From: JAGPUQ01 sp963708735
GTDB taxonomy: Bacteria > Pseudomonadota > Gammaproteobacteria > Pseudomonadales > Porticoccaceae
Assembly: GCA_963708735.1 (NCBI GenBank)
Contig: CAVPTW010000024.1
Span: 1-64,000 of the forward strand
Direction of reading: 5' to 3'
Length of the DNA stretch: 64,000 bases
Positions 15,506 to 24,054 of this stretch are shown piece by piece. How positions within the stretch are numbered: position 1 is the stretch's first letter; each line of letters starts with the position of its first letter. A program made the position numbers and the translations under genes. Below the pieces are notes generated by a model. That model did no database searches and was not told the origin of the DNA. It worked only from the letters and a program-made list of their open reading frames with translations.

Positions 15506-15532
15506 AAAAAGCCGCGCCCAGCGCGGCTTTTT
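15506..15532 (-). terminator. Intrinsic terminator downstream of rpoH
   Basis: A 12-base perfect stem (AAAAAGCCGCGC / GCGCGGCTTTTT) with a three-base loop lies 22 bases past the rpoH stop. The flanking A and T runs would let it act in both directions, although no gene runs into it from the left. Confidence 0.92.
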
Positions 15533-15553
15533 CGCTCTGATCGCGCGGCGGCA

Positions 15554-16414
<861 letters not shown>

Positions 16415-16442
16415 GACGGCCTCGCGAACTCAGGGGGGAGGT

Positions 16443-16470
16443 ATTCTAACACCGGCAAATTGGACGGCAA
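16443..16470 (-). promoter_or_regulatory. Possible sigma-70 promoter for rpoH
   Basis: Reading leftward, TTGCCG (16465-16470) and TAGAAT (16443-16448) are separated by 16 bases and lie just upstream of the rpoH leader. The -10 is close to consensus, the -35 is moderate. A GGAGG-like tract follows between the -10 and the start codon. Confidence 0.45.
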
Positions 16471-16511
16471 TGGCCAATGAAAGTTCAAGGCTGTTTTTTT
16501 ATCCTTATAAA

Positions 16512-17531
16512 TCAAGGCTCTATTGCGATCATCTGGCGGCCCGCGGCAAGCCGGGCACCCAGGGCACCGAGCGCACCGGCGGCGACCGCCAGTGCGAACA
16601 GTTCCACCAGCCCCAGCCGTGCCAGGCTCCAGTGGCTCTGGTACAGAGCGGCCAGCCGGTCGACGGGGTAATGCAGCCACCAGCGACCGGCAGCGACCAT
16701 GACCCAGGACAGGATCCCGCCGCCGAGGCCGTACCAGAACCCCATATACAGAAACGGTCGGCGTGCGAAGGCATCGGTGCCACCGACCAGCTTGACCACC
16801 AGAATCTCCTCCCGGCGGTTTTCGATGGCCAGCCGGATCGTATTGCCCACGATCAACAACACCCCCAGCGCGAGTACGGCCGCGAGGGCCAGGGCGGCTT
16901 GCCGGCCGATATCGGCAATGGCATTTGCCCGCGCGACCCACTGGGTATCGACTTGCACCTCGTCCACCGGTGCCAACTTCGCGAGTTCATCCGCGAGCGC
17001 GGTCAGCGCAGCGGCGGTCGGTTGATCCCGCGCCGTCACCACCACGACGGGCGGCAGGGGGTTGTGGTCCAGCAGAGTCAGGGCATCGCCAAAGCCCGAG
17101 CTCGCCTTGAATTCGGCCAGCCCCTGTTCCGGGGAAATGAACTGTACCGCGCTCACGCCCGGGTGTCCCCGCAGGTGCGCGAGCAGCTCATCGATGGTCT
17201 GCGGAGTTGTATCCTGGTGCAGATACAGGGTGAGGCGGCTGCCCGCATCCAGCCCCCCGGCCAGCTGTTGCAAACTCGCCACCACCAGATAGAGGCCGGT
17301 CGGGAGCGCCAGCGCAATCGCGATGACCAACACCGTCATCAGGCTTTGCACCGGCGCCGCCGCGAGCCGGATAAAGCTCTGCGCCGCCGTCTCGCGGTGG
17401 TGACGCACGCCGGCCATGAACCGATCGCGAAGACCCAAGCGGCGCGCACTGGCGCCGGGCTGCGGGGTTCGGATCCTGCTTTGGGGCGCCGGACGCGTGG
17501 CCCGCGCCGGACTCCGGTCAGTCCGCTGCAT
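16512..17531 (-). CDS. ftsX: Cell-division protein FtsX
   Basis: FtsX is the membrane partner of FtsE; together they activate septal peptidoglycan hydrolases through EnvC. The 339-residue protein has a basic cytoplasmic N-terminus, a first helix (about residues 65-90), a periplasmic domain containing FISPEQGLAEFK and NPLPP, then three helices in the permease domain with the ENRREEILVVKLVGGTDAFARRPF coupling loop. The ATG at 17531 overlaps the ftsE stop by 14 bases, and this start is preferred over the longer frame to 17621. Confidence 0.95.
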   Translation of the reverse strand: MQRTDRSPARATRPAPQSRIRTPQPGASARRLGLRDRFMAGVRHHRETAAQSFIRLAAAPVQSLMTVLVIAIALALPTGLYLVVASLQQLAGGLDAGSRLTLYLHQDTTPQTIDELLAHLRGHPGVSAVQFISPEQGLAEFKASSGFGDALTLLDHNPLPPVVVVTARDQPTAAALTALADELAKLAPVDEVQVDTQWVARANAIADIGRQAALALAAVLALGVLLIVGNTIRLAIENRREEILVVKLVGGTDAFARRPFLYMGFWYGLGGGILSWVMVAAGRWWLHYPVDRLAALYQSHWSLARLGLVELFALAVAAGALGALGARLAAGRQMIAIEP

Positions 17532-18195
17532 CAGCGTCACTCCCGGCGACCAGGCGGCCGCTCCTGAGTTGCAACTGCCGCCGCCCCATCGCCTCGATGA
17601 GGCCGACAGCGTGGGTTGCAATCAGCACGGTCACACCGATGTCGCTGAAATCGCGAAACAATTTCATGATTTCCATGGACAGTTCAGGGTCGAGGTTGCC
17701 GGTGGGCTCGTCGGCCAACAGGATGCGGGGCGTATGCACCACGGCACGCGCGATGCCCACCCGCTGCTGTTCCCCGCTCGACAACTCGAGCGGCTTGCGG
17801 TGCTCCCGATCCAGCAAGCCCACCTTGTCGAGTGCGGCGCGTACCCGCCGCGCGATGTCGCTCGCACGGTAGCCGGACACTCGCAGGGGCAGGGCGACAT
17901 TGTCATGAATGCTGCGATCGAGCAGCAGATGGTGGTTCTGAAACACCACCCCGATATTGCGGCGGTAATGGGGAATCTGGCTCCGGTGCAGACGTCCCAG
18001 GTTGCGGCCGTTGATCAGTATCTGGCCCTGGGTCGGTTGCTCCAGCAGCATGATCAGGCGCAGCAATGAGCTTTTGCCGGCGCCGGAATGGCCGGTGAGG
18101 AACGCAAATTCACCGGCGCCCAGCGTGAAACTCACCCCGTTCAGGGCGTCGTGGCCGCCGGGATAGCGTTTACAGACCTGATCGAACTGGATCAT
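17518..18195 (-). CDS. ftsE: Cell-division ATP-binding protein FtsE
   Basis: The 225-residue ABC ATPase pairs with FtsX at the divisome. Walker A (GHSGAGKSSLL, residues 36-46), the Q-loop, the signature LSSGEQQRVGIARA and Walker B (ILLADEPTGNLD) are all intact. The start codon abuts the ftsY stop, placing ftsY-ftsE-ftsX in one leftward operon as in most gammaproteobacteria. Confidence 0.97.
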   Translation of the reverse strand: MIQFDQVCKRYPGGHDALNGVSFTLGAGEFAFLTGHSGAGKSSLLRLIMLLEQPTQGQILINGRNLGRLHRSQIPHYRRNIGVVFQNHHLLLDRSIHDNVALPLRVSGYRASDIARRVRAALDKVGLLDREHRKPLELSSGEQQRVGIARAVVHTPRILLADEPTGNLDPELSMEIMKLFRDFSDIGVTVLIATHAVGLIEAMGRRQLQLRSGRLVAGSDADAAD

Positions 18196-19350
18196 CTAGC
18201 CGGCGTTATCCCCAGTTGCCAACAGGGCGTCGACAAAGAGTTCGGCATCGAACGGTTGCAGGTCGTCGATACCTTCGCCCAGACCCACATAGCGAATGGG
18301 CACGCCGAACTCCCGGCACAGCGCAAAAATTACCCCGCCCTTGGCGGTGCCATCCAGCTTGGTGAGCGCGATTCCGGTTACCGCGACGGCGGCGCTGAAC
18401 TGGCGCATCTGGACCACCGCGTTCTGTCCGGTGCCGGCGTCCAGCACCAGCAGGGTTTCGTGGGGCGCGTCGGGGTCGAGCTTCGCCATCACCCGGCGCA
18501 CCTTGGTCAACTCCGCCATGAGGTTGTCTTTGGTGTGCAGACGCCCGGCGGTATCGGCGATCACCACATCCAGCTGCCGCGCCTGGGCCGACTGGATGGC
18601 GTCGAAAATAACGGAGGCGCTGTCAGCGCCCGTGCCCTGGGAGACCACGGGCACACGATTGCGCTCGCCCCAGGCCTGCAACTGCTCCACCGCAGCCGCG
18701 CGGAAGGTGTCGCCGGCGGCGAGCATCAGCGTGCGACCCTCGGATTGCAGGCGGTGCGCCAGCTTGCCGATCGTGGTGGTCTTGCCGACGCCGTTGACAC
18801 CCACCACCAGCATCACAAAGGGTTTCTGGCGATCGATAACCAGGGGTCGCTGACAGGGTTCGAGCAGCTCCAGGAGCAGCGTCCGCAGTTCGCCCCGCAG
18901 CGCCTGGGCATCGCCCAGATTGCGCCGCTTGACCCGCGCGGTGAGTTCGGCGATCACGGCGCTGGCCGTTTCGACGCCCATGTCGGCCATCAGCAGGCTG
19001 GTTTCAAGCTCTTCGTAGAGCTCGGCGTCGATGGCCTTGCGGCCGAGCAGCAGATTGCCCAGCCCCGCGCCGGTGCGGGCCAGGGCGCGCCGGAACAGCC
19101 CGCGCCGCGCGGGTTCCTCGACCGGTGCGGGTGCTGTGGCTGGCGCGGGTTTTTCGATCACCACCGCAGGCGCCGCCAATCCGGTCTCGACTGCCACAGC
19201 AGTCGGGTCCGCAATGTTCGGCTGCGGAGCCGATGCCGGCGCCGCCGACGGCGGGACTGAAGCTTCCTCGTGCGCCTTGCGGCGGCGAAACAACCCAAAC
19301 AGACCGCCCCGATCCGACGATTTTGGCACTGCGGTTTCGTCACTTTTCAT
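18196..19350 (-). CDS. ftsY: Signal recognition particle receptor FtsY
   Basis: FtsY docks SRP-ribosome complexes at the membrane through a GTP-dependent heterodimer with Ffh. The 384-residue protein has a charged, Ala/Pro-rich acidic A domain (about residues 1-90), then the NG GTPase domain with G1 GVNGVGKTTTIGKLA near residue 180, DTFRAAA, DTAGR and TKLDGTAKGG. The shorter A domain compared with E. coli is common. It is divergent from rsmD across 59 bases, a conserved arrangement. Confidence 0.97.
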   Translation of the reverse strand: MKSDETAVPKSSDRGGLFGLFRRRKAHEEASVPPSAAPASAPQPNIADPTAVAVETGLAAPAVVIEKPAPATAPAPVEEPARRGLFRRALARTGAGLGNLLLGRKAIDAELYEELETSLLMADMGVETASAVIAELTARVKRRNLGDAQALRGELRTLLLELLEPCQRPLVIDRQKPFVMLVVGVNGVGKTTTIGKLAHRLQSEGRTLMLAAGDTFRAAAVEQLQAWGERNRVPVVSQGTGADSASVIFDAIQSAQARQLDVVIADTAGRLHTKDNLMAELTKVRRVMAKLDPDAPHETLLVLDAGTGQNAVVQMRQFSAAVAVTGIALTKLDGTAKGGVIFALCREFGVPIRYVGLGEGIDDLQPFDAELFVDALLATGDNAG

Positions 19351-19409
19351 GAGTTTGGGCGGCTGGAATGGGGGCCGTGTATCCTACCATTCCCCACAGA
19401 CACCGGAGT

Positions 19410-20066
19410 ATGCGCGTGCCGCGCTCTCGTGGCGGATCGGGCGGCAGATCGGGCGGCCCTTCCCACAACAATACCGGCGTGAATACCGGCGTGAATACCG
19501 GCGTGGTGCGCATCATCGCCGGGCGCTGGCGCGGCCGGAAACTCGTGTTCCCCGCGCAGCCGGGACTGCGCCCCACGGGCGACCGCCTGCGTGAGACCCT
19601 GTTCAACTGGCTGCAGCCGCTGCTGGCGGGCGCCCGCTGCCTGGATCTGTTTGCCGGTTCCGGCGCATTGGGGCTGGAAGCGGCTTCCAGGGACGCAGCA
19701 TTGGTCAGCCTGATCGAGTCCAATCCCGTGGTGACGCAGGCACTGCGCAATAACTGCGCGCGACTGGAAGCCGATCGGGTGGAGGTAGTCAACACCGATG
19801 CTTTGGCCTGGCTGGCGCGACCTTCGCCGCCGGCTGGCACCTACGACATCATTTTTCTCGATCCACCTTTTGCCGGCGAGTTGCTCAGCCGCGCGATCCC
19901 CGCTCTCGAAGCCTCCGGGATGCTGGCGACGCCGGCGTGGATTTATCTCGAAACCGCACGCGGACAGGCCATTCCCGAATTGCCGCCGAACTGGCAGTTA
20001 CACCGGGAAAAATGCGCGGGAGACGTCTGTTGCCGACTGTTTCGGCGCGCTCCTCGCGCGATTTGA
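19410..20066 (+). CDS. rsmD: 16S rRNA (guanine966-N2)-methyltransferase
   Basis: RsmD methylates G966 of 16S rRNA. The conserved core begins at RIIAGRWRGRKL, followed by PTGDRLRETLFNWL, the SAM motif DLFAGSGALGLEAASR and the catalytic DPPF. Upstream of the core is a Gly/Ser/Arg-rich leader with three tandem Asn-Thr-Gly-Val repeats, unusual for RsmD. The start is placed at the ATG at 19410; the GTG pair right before the core (about 19503) would give a family-typical length and cannot be excluded. Confidence 0.92.
   Translation: MRVPRSRGGSGGRSGGPSHNNTGVNTGVNTGVVRIIAGRWRGRKLVFPAQPGLRPTGDRLRETLFNWLQPLLAGARCLDLFAGSGALGLEAASRDAALVSLIESNPVVTQALRNNCARLEADRVEVVNTDALAWLARPSPPAGTYDIIFLDPPFAGELLSRAIPALEASGMLATPAWIYLETARGQAIPELPPNWQLHREKCAGDVCCRLFRRAPRAI
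19470..19505 (+). repeat. Three tandem 12-base repeats inside the rsmD 5' end
   Basis: AATACCGGCGTG is repeated three times without a mismatch, encoding Asn-Thr-Gly-Val three times if translation starts upstream. Being a multiple of three, gain or loss of copies keeps the frame. Confidence 0.95.
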
Positions 20067-20115
20067 GGGGCTTGGGTAAATTGTTTACCATGCGCCACCT
20101 CGCGCGGAGTCCGCC

Positions 20116-20592
20116 ATGAAAATCGTCGTCTATCCGGGCACTTTCGATCCCATCACCAATGGCCATGTGGATCTGGTGGAGCGCGCCTGTCGCATGTTCG
20201 ATCGGGTGGTGCTCGCCATCGCCAGCAGCGAGCGCAAGGGCCCGCTGTTTTCATTGCATGAGCGCATCGATCTCGCCAATGCCGCGCTGGCTCATGTGAA
20301 GAACGTCGAGGTGCGCGGGTTCGACTACCTGCTGGTGAATTTCGTGCGCGACTGCGGCGCCTGCGCGGTGATTCGCGGGCTGCGCGCCGTGTCGGATTTT
20401 GAATACGAATTCCAGCTCGCGAACATGAACCGGGCGCTGGCGCCGGACGTGGAGAGCGTGTTCCTCACGCCATCCGAAAGACTCTCCTACATTTCGTCGT
20501 CGCTGGTGCGCGAAATCGCTTCCCTGCGCGGCGACATCACACCCTTCGTCCCCCCGGTGGTGGCGGCCGCCCTGAAAATGCGCTTCGTCTGA
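20116..20592 (+). CDS. coaD: Phosphopantetheine adenylyltransferase
   Basis: CoaD transfers AMP from ATP to 4'-phosphopantetheine, the penultimate step of coenzyme A synthesis. The 158-residue protein has the nucleotidyltransferase motif YPGTFDPITNGH at residues 7-18, the RGLRAVSDFEYE substrate loop, and the SSSLVREIA (ISST-like) motif near residue 127. Length and gene order after rsmD are standard. The other CoA gene, coaBC, lies 2.2 kb downstream. Confidence 0.97.
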   Translation: MKIVVYPGTFDPITNGHVDLVERACRMFDRVVLAIASSERKGPLFSLHERIDLANAALAHVKNVEVRGFDYLLVNFVRDCGACAVIRGLRAVSDFEYEFQLANMNRALAPDVESVFLTPSERLSYISSSLVREIASLRGDITPFVPPVVAAALKMRFV

Positions 20593-20599
20593 CCGGAGC

Positions 20600-21415
20600 T
20601 CAGCGCTGACAGCTGATGCAGTAGACAGTGGTGCGCTGGCCGAGTCGCACTTCCCGCAGCAGGCTCCCGCATTTTTTGCACGGTTCGCCGGCGCGACCGT
20701 AGACCTGCAACTGTTGGCGAAAATACCCGGGCTTGCCATCGCCGCCGACAAAATTCCGCAGCGTGGTGCCACCCTGGCGGATCGCGGCGCCCAGCACCGA
20801 CCTGGTCATCGCCACGACGGCTTCATAGCGCGACCGCCCAATGCGGCCCGCCGCGCGCAGGGGATGAACGCCACTCAGGAACAGGATTTCATTGGCGTAG
20901 ATATTGCCGATGCCGACCACGACCCGACTGTCCATCAGGAAGCTCTTTACCGGAACCCGGCGCCCGCGCGAGAGGCTGTAAAGATAGTCGGTGTCGAAAT
21001 TTTCGCTCTGAGGTTCCGGCCCGAGATCGCGCAACAGCGGATGCGCAAACGGATCGCCGGTCAACCACAGCACCGCCCCGAAACGGCGCGGGTCGGTAAA
21101 GCGCAACACGCCGCCATCATCGAGCAGCAGATCGAGGTGATCGTGGGGGCCTGCGGCGAGTTCGGGCGCGACCATGCGCAAGCTGCCGGACATGCCCAGA
21201 TGCAGCAGCAGGTGGCCGCCGTCGAGGGCAAGCAACAGGTATTTCCCACGCCGTTGTCCGCCATGGATGTACTGACCGGGCAGCAGGGCCGGCAGCTGCG
21301 GAGGTACCGGCCAGCGCAGCGCCGGCTGGCGCACCCGCAAGGCCGCAACGCGGCGCCCCTCCAGATGAGGCAGGATGCCGCGCAGGGTGGTTTCGACTTC
21401 CGGAAGCTCAGGCAG
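20600..21415 (-). CDS. mutM: Formamidopyrimidine-DNA glycosylase (Fpg), probable CTG start
   Basis: MutM removes 8-oxoguanine and formamidopyrimidines using its N-terminal proline (after Met removal) as nucleophile, then nicks the strand. The frame encodes LPELPEVETTLRGI from 21415, so PELPEVET with the catalytic Pro and Glu is present only if translation starts at CTG 21415. No ATG, GTG or TTG lies between it and the in-frame stop upstream, while GAGG sits eight bases before the CTG. That start gives 271 residues, matching the usual 269-275; the first ATG (21340) would delete the active site. The C-terminal zinc finger (C-x2-C ... C-x2-C) is intact. Confidence 0.9.
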   Translation of the reverse strand: MPELPEVETTLRGILPHLEGRRVAALRVRQPALRWPVPPQLPALLPGQYIHGGQRRGKYLLLALDGGHLLLHLGMSGSLRMVAPELAAGPHDHLDLLLDDGGVLRFTDPRRFGAVLWLTGDPFAHPLLRDLGPEPQSENFDTDYLYSLSRGRRVPVKSFLMDSRVVVGIGNIYANEILFLSGVHPLRAAGRIGRSRYEAVVAMTRSVLGAAIRQGGTTLRNFVGGDGKPGYFRQQLQVYGRAGEPCKKCGSLLREVRLGQRTTVYCISCQR

Positions 21416-21515
21416 TGGACTGGCCTCGCATCGGTGCTGTTGACGAGGTTGGATCAGGTGGTCGGCAACGTTTCACCAAGACCTCAGCGCTGGGACGCAA
21501 AAAGCGCCGGGACAC

Positions 21516-21541
21516 AAAAAAGCCCGGCGCTACCGGGCTTT
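21516..21541 (-). terminator. Intrinsic terminator after rpmG
   Basis: On the minus strand a nine-base stem (AAAGCCCGG / CCGGGCTTT) with a five-base loop runs into six T residues. It lies about 26 bases past the rpmG stop and should end the rpmB-rpmG transcript. Confidence 0.9.
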
Positions 21542-21566
21542 GCTTGCGACCCATGCCAGCGGGCGT

Positions 21567-21734
21567 TTACTTGATCTTGGCTTCCTTGTAGATCACATGC
21601 TGGCGCACGACCGGATCGTATTTCTTCATTTCGATCTTTTCGGGCTTGGTGCGCTTGTTCTTGCTCGTGGTGTAGTAGTGCCCGGTGCCCGCGGTGGACA
21701 CCAGCTTGATCAGGTCGCGATTCGATTTGGCCAT
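21567..21734 (-). CDS. rpmG: 50S ribosomal protein L33
   Basis: The 55-residue protein reads as L33 (HYYTTSKNKR, PEKIEMKKYDP, HVIYKEAKIK), a small 50S subunit protein near the E site. The ATG at 21734 has AGGAGG upstream. It lacks the zinc-binding cysteine pairs, so it is the Cys-minus type, as in E. coli. It follows rpmB by eight bases in the usual rpmBG operon. Confidence 0.97.
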   Translation of the reverse strand: MAKSNRDLIKLVSTAGTGHYYTTSKNKRTKPEKIEMKKYDPVVRQHVIYKEAKIK

Positions 21735-21742
21735 GCTGCCTC

Positions 21743-21979
21743 CTAGACCTTGTTGCCGCTGGCACGGAGGTCCGCAAGCACCTGCTCGATACCCAGTCGG
21801 TCGATGATCCGCAATCCCTTGGTGGATACACGGAGCTTCACAAAGCGCCGTTGGGACTCGACCCAGAATCTGTGGGTGTGCAGATTCGGCTCGAACCGGC
21901 GTCGCGTTCTGTTCTTGGCGTGGGAAACATTATTTCCCACCATCGGGCGCTTGCCCGTGACCTGACACACTCTTGACAT
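21743..21979 (-). CDS. rpmB: 50S ribosomal protein L28
   Basis: The 78-residue L28 starts SRVCQVTGKRPMVGNNVSHA, the family hallmark, followed by RRRFEPNLHTHRFW and a C-terminal LRIIDRLGIE. It is a structural protein of the large ribosomal subunit. It heads the rpmBG operon, with radC upstream on the same strand. Confidence 0.98.
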   Translation of the reverse strand: MSRVCQVTGKRPMVGNNVSHAKNRTRRRFEPNLHTHRFWVESQRRFVKLRVSTKGLRIIDRLGIEQVLADLRASGNKV

Positions 21980-22069
21980 AACCGCCTCTGAAATCGGCGC
22001 TGTAACGCCGCCCGCGCGAGAAGGCGCGCTTTATACCAAAGCGGGGGGGCTAAAGCAAACCGGGAATCT

Positions 22070-22744
22070 TCACAGCACGCCTCGCTCGGCGAGCGAAACC
22101 ACCTGTCCCGCGCCCACCACGAAGTGGTCGAGCAGGCGCACATCGACCAGCGCCAGCGCTTCCCGCAGCCGGGCGGTGATGCGGCGGTCATCGGCGCTTG
22201 GCTCCGCCACGCCGGAGGGATGATTGTGACCCACAATCACTGCCGCCGCATTGTGGAAGAGGGCGCGGCGCACCACCTCGCGCGGATGGACACTGGCGCC
22301 GTCGATGGTGCCCTGAAACAGATCCTCGGTGGCGATGAGGCGATGTCGGGTGTCGAGAAACAGGGCGACGAAGATTTCGCGCGAATGTCCGCTCAAATGC
22401 GCCTGCAAATACTGGGCGGCGTCCGCGGGTGCCGTAAAGGCGTCGCCGCGCTCCAGTTGGGCGCTGAAGTAGCGGCGCGCCAGTTCGAGCACGGCCTGCA
22501 ACTGCACATACTTGGCGGGACCAAGCCCCTTGCCGGCGCAGAAACCCTGTTGGTCCGCCGCGAGCAGCGCGGCCAGACCGCCGAACTGGCCGAGGAGCTC
22601 CCGCGCCAGATCCACGGCACTCTTGCCCGCGTGCCCGGTGCGCAGAAAAATGGCGAGCAATTCGGCATCGGACAGCGCCCGCGCCCCGCGCTCCAGAAGC
22701 TTTTCCCGTGGCCGTTCGCCCGCCGGCCAATGTCGAATCGCCAT
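22070..22744 (-). CDS. radC: RadC family (JAMM/MPN) protein
   Basis: The 224-residue protein has an N-terminal helix-hairpin-helix part and a C-terminal JAB/MPN metalloprotease-like domain with the zinc motif (GHNHPSG near residue 170, preceded by a conserved Glu and followed by Asp). The family was once linked to DNA repair, but the role is unproven. The ATG at 22744 is preferred over 22756 because GGAGGTCAGG directly precedes it. Its place between rpmBG and coaBC is common in gammaproteobacteria. Confidence 0.92.
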   Translation of the reverse strand: MAIRHWPAGERPREKLLERGARALSDAELLAIFLRTGHAGKSAVDLARELLGQFGGLAALLAADQQGFCAGKGLGPAKYVQLQAVLELARRYFSAQLERGDAFTAPADAAQYLQAHLSGHSREIFVALFLDTRHRLIATEDLFQGTIDGASVHPREVVRRALFHNAAAVIVGHNHPSGVAEPSADDRRITARLREALALVDVRLLDHFVVGAGQVVSLAERGVL

Positions 22745-22815
22745 CCTGACCTCCATGTCCGGTAAAATCCCTGCTCGGCGCTATCTTACGCATTCACCAG
22801 CTATAAAGGGACGGC

Positions 22816-24054
22816 ATGGGGACTCTCGCCAACAAACGGGTGGTACTGGGCGTCACCGGCGGCATTGCGGCCTACAAAAGTGCCGAACTGCTGCGCCGAC
22901 TGCAGACCGCCGGCGCGGAAGTGCGGGTGGTGATGACCGCCGCCGCCACCGAGTTCGTCACGCCGCTTACCTTCCAGGCACTGTCCGGCCATCCCGTCCA
23001 TCTGGATCTGCTCGATCCCGCCGCCGAGGCGGCGATGGGCCATATCGCCCTTGCCCGCTGGGCGGACGTCATTCTGGTGGCGCCGGCGAGCGCGGATTTC
23101 ATCGCCCGTTTGGCGCAGGGTGAGGGTGGCGATCTGCTGGCCACGCTCTGTCTCGCCAGCATCGGGCCGGTGGCGGTGGCGCCGGCGATGAATCAGGCCA
23201 TGTGGGCGAAACCCGCGACCAGTGCCAATGTGCGCACCCTGCGCGAACGCGGCATCCACGTGTTCGGGCCTGCGGTGGGCTATCAGGCCTGCGGGGACGT
23301 CGGCGCGGGGCGCATGGAGGAGCCTGAAGTACTGGCGCTGGGCGTCGCGGAACTCTTCGCGACCGGAACCCTGGAGGGCCGCAAGGTGGTGATCACCGCG
23401 GGACCCACGCAGGAGGCCATCGACCCGGTGCGCTATCTGTCCAATCACAGCTCCGGCAAGATGGGTTACGCCCTCGCCGAAGCGGCCCGCGAGGCGGGCG
23501 CCGATACGGTGCTCATCAGCGGTCCGGTGGCGCTGGCGGTTCCGGCCCGGGTCCGCTGCGTCAAGGTCACCAGTGCCGCCGAGATGCTCGCCGCCAGCCT
23601 GGCCGAAGTTGCCGATGCCGATCTGTTCATCGCCGCCGCCGCCGTCGCGGATTACCGGCCCCGCACGGTTGCCCGCCAGAAAATCAAGAAATCCCGGGAA
23701 ACCCTGACCATCGAACTCGAACCCAATCCGGATATCGTCGCCACGGTGGCGATGCTGCCCGAGCGCCCCTTTGTGGTCGGGTTCGCCGCGGAGACGGAAA
23801 ATCTCCTCGACAATGCGCGCTCCAAACTTCAGCGCAAAGGACTTGATCTGGTGATCGCCAACGATGTGTCGGATACGGCGATCGGTTTCGGCAGCGACGA
23901 CAATCAGGTGCTGCTGATTTCCGCGCTCGAAACCCTGCGCCCGCCGCGGATGAACAAATCTCCCCTGGCGCGCCTGTTGATCGACCATATCGCTACCCTG
24001 ATGCGCACCGGCGGCACCGGCAACCCGGCACCCGAACGGGAGATTCTGGTTTGA
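22816..24054 (+). CDS. coaBC: Bifunctional phosphopantothenoylcysteine decarboxylase / phosphopantothenate-cysteine ligase
   Basis: CoaBC joins cysteine to 4'-phosphopantothenate (CoaB, CTP-dependent) and decarboxylates the product (CoaC, FMN-dependent). The N-terminal flavoprotein domain (about residues 1-190) shows GGIAAYK, PASADFIA and PAMN-MW. The C-terminal synthetase domain begins near residue 190 with TAGPTQEAIDPVR and SNHSSGKMG. Length (412) is normal. Its stop overlaps the TTG start of algC (TTGA), with no dut between, unlike Pseudomonas and E. coli. Confidence 0.97.
   Translation: MGTLANKRVVLGVTGGIAAYKSAELLRRLQTAGAEVRVVMTAAATEFVTPLTFQALSGHPVHLDLLDPAAEAAMGHIALARWADVILVAPASADFIARLAQGEGGDLLATLCLASIGPVAVAPAMNQAMWAKPATSANVRTLRERGIHVFGPAVGYQACGDVGAGRMEEPEVLALGVAELFATGTLEGRKVVITAGPTQEAIDPVRYLSNHSSGKMGYALAEAAREAGADTVLISGPVALAVPARVRCVKVTSAAEMLAASLAEVADADLFIAAAAVADYRPRTVARQKIKKSRETLTIELEPNPDIVATVAMLPERPFVVGFAAETENLLDNARSKLQRKGLDLVIANDVSDTAIGFGSDDNQVLLISALETLRPPRMNKSPLARLLIDHIATLMRTGGTGNPAPEREILV

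Noticed and set aside
22801..23988. 395-residue minus-strand frame opposite coaBC
   Set aside because: The plus strand encodes a full CoaBC with all motifs; the antisense product is composition noise.
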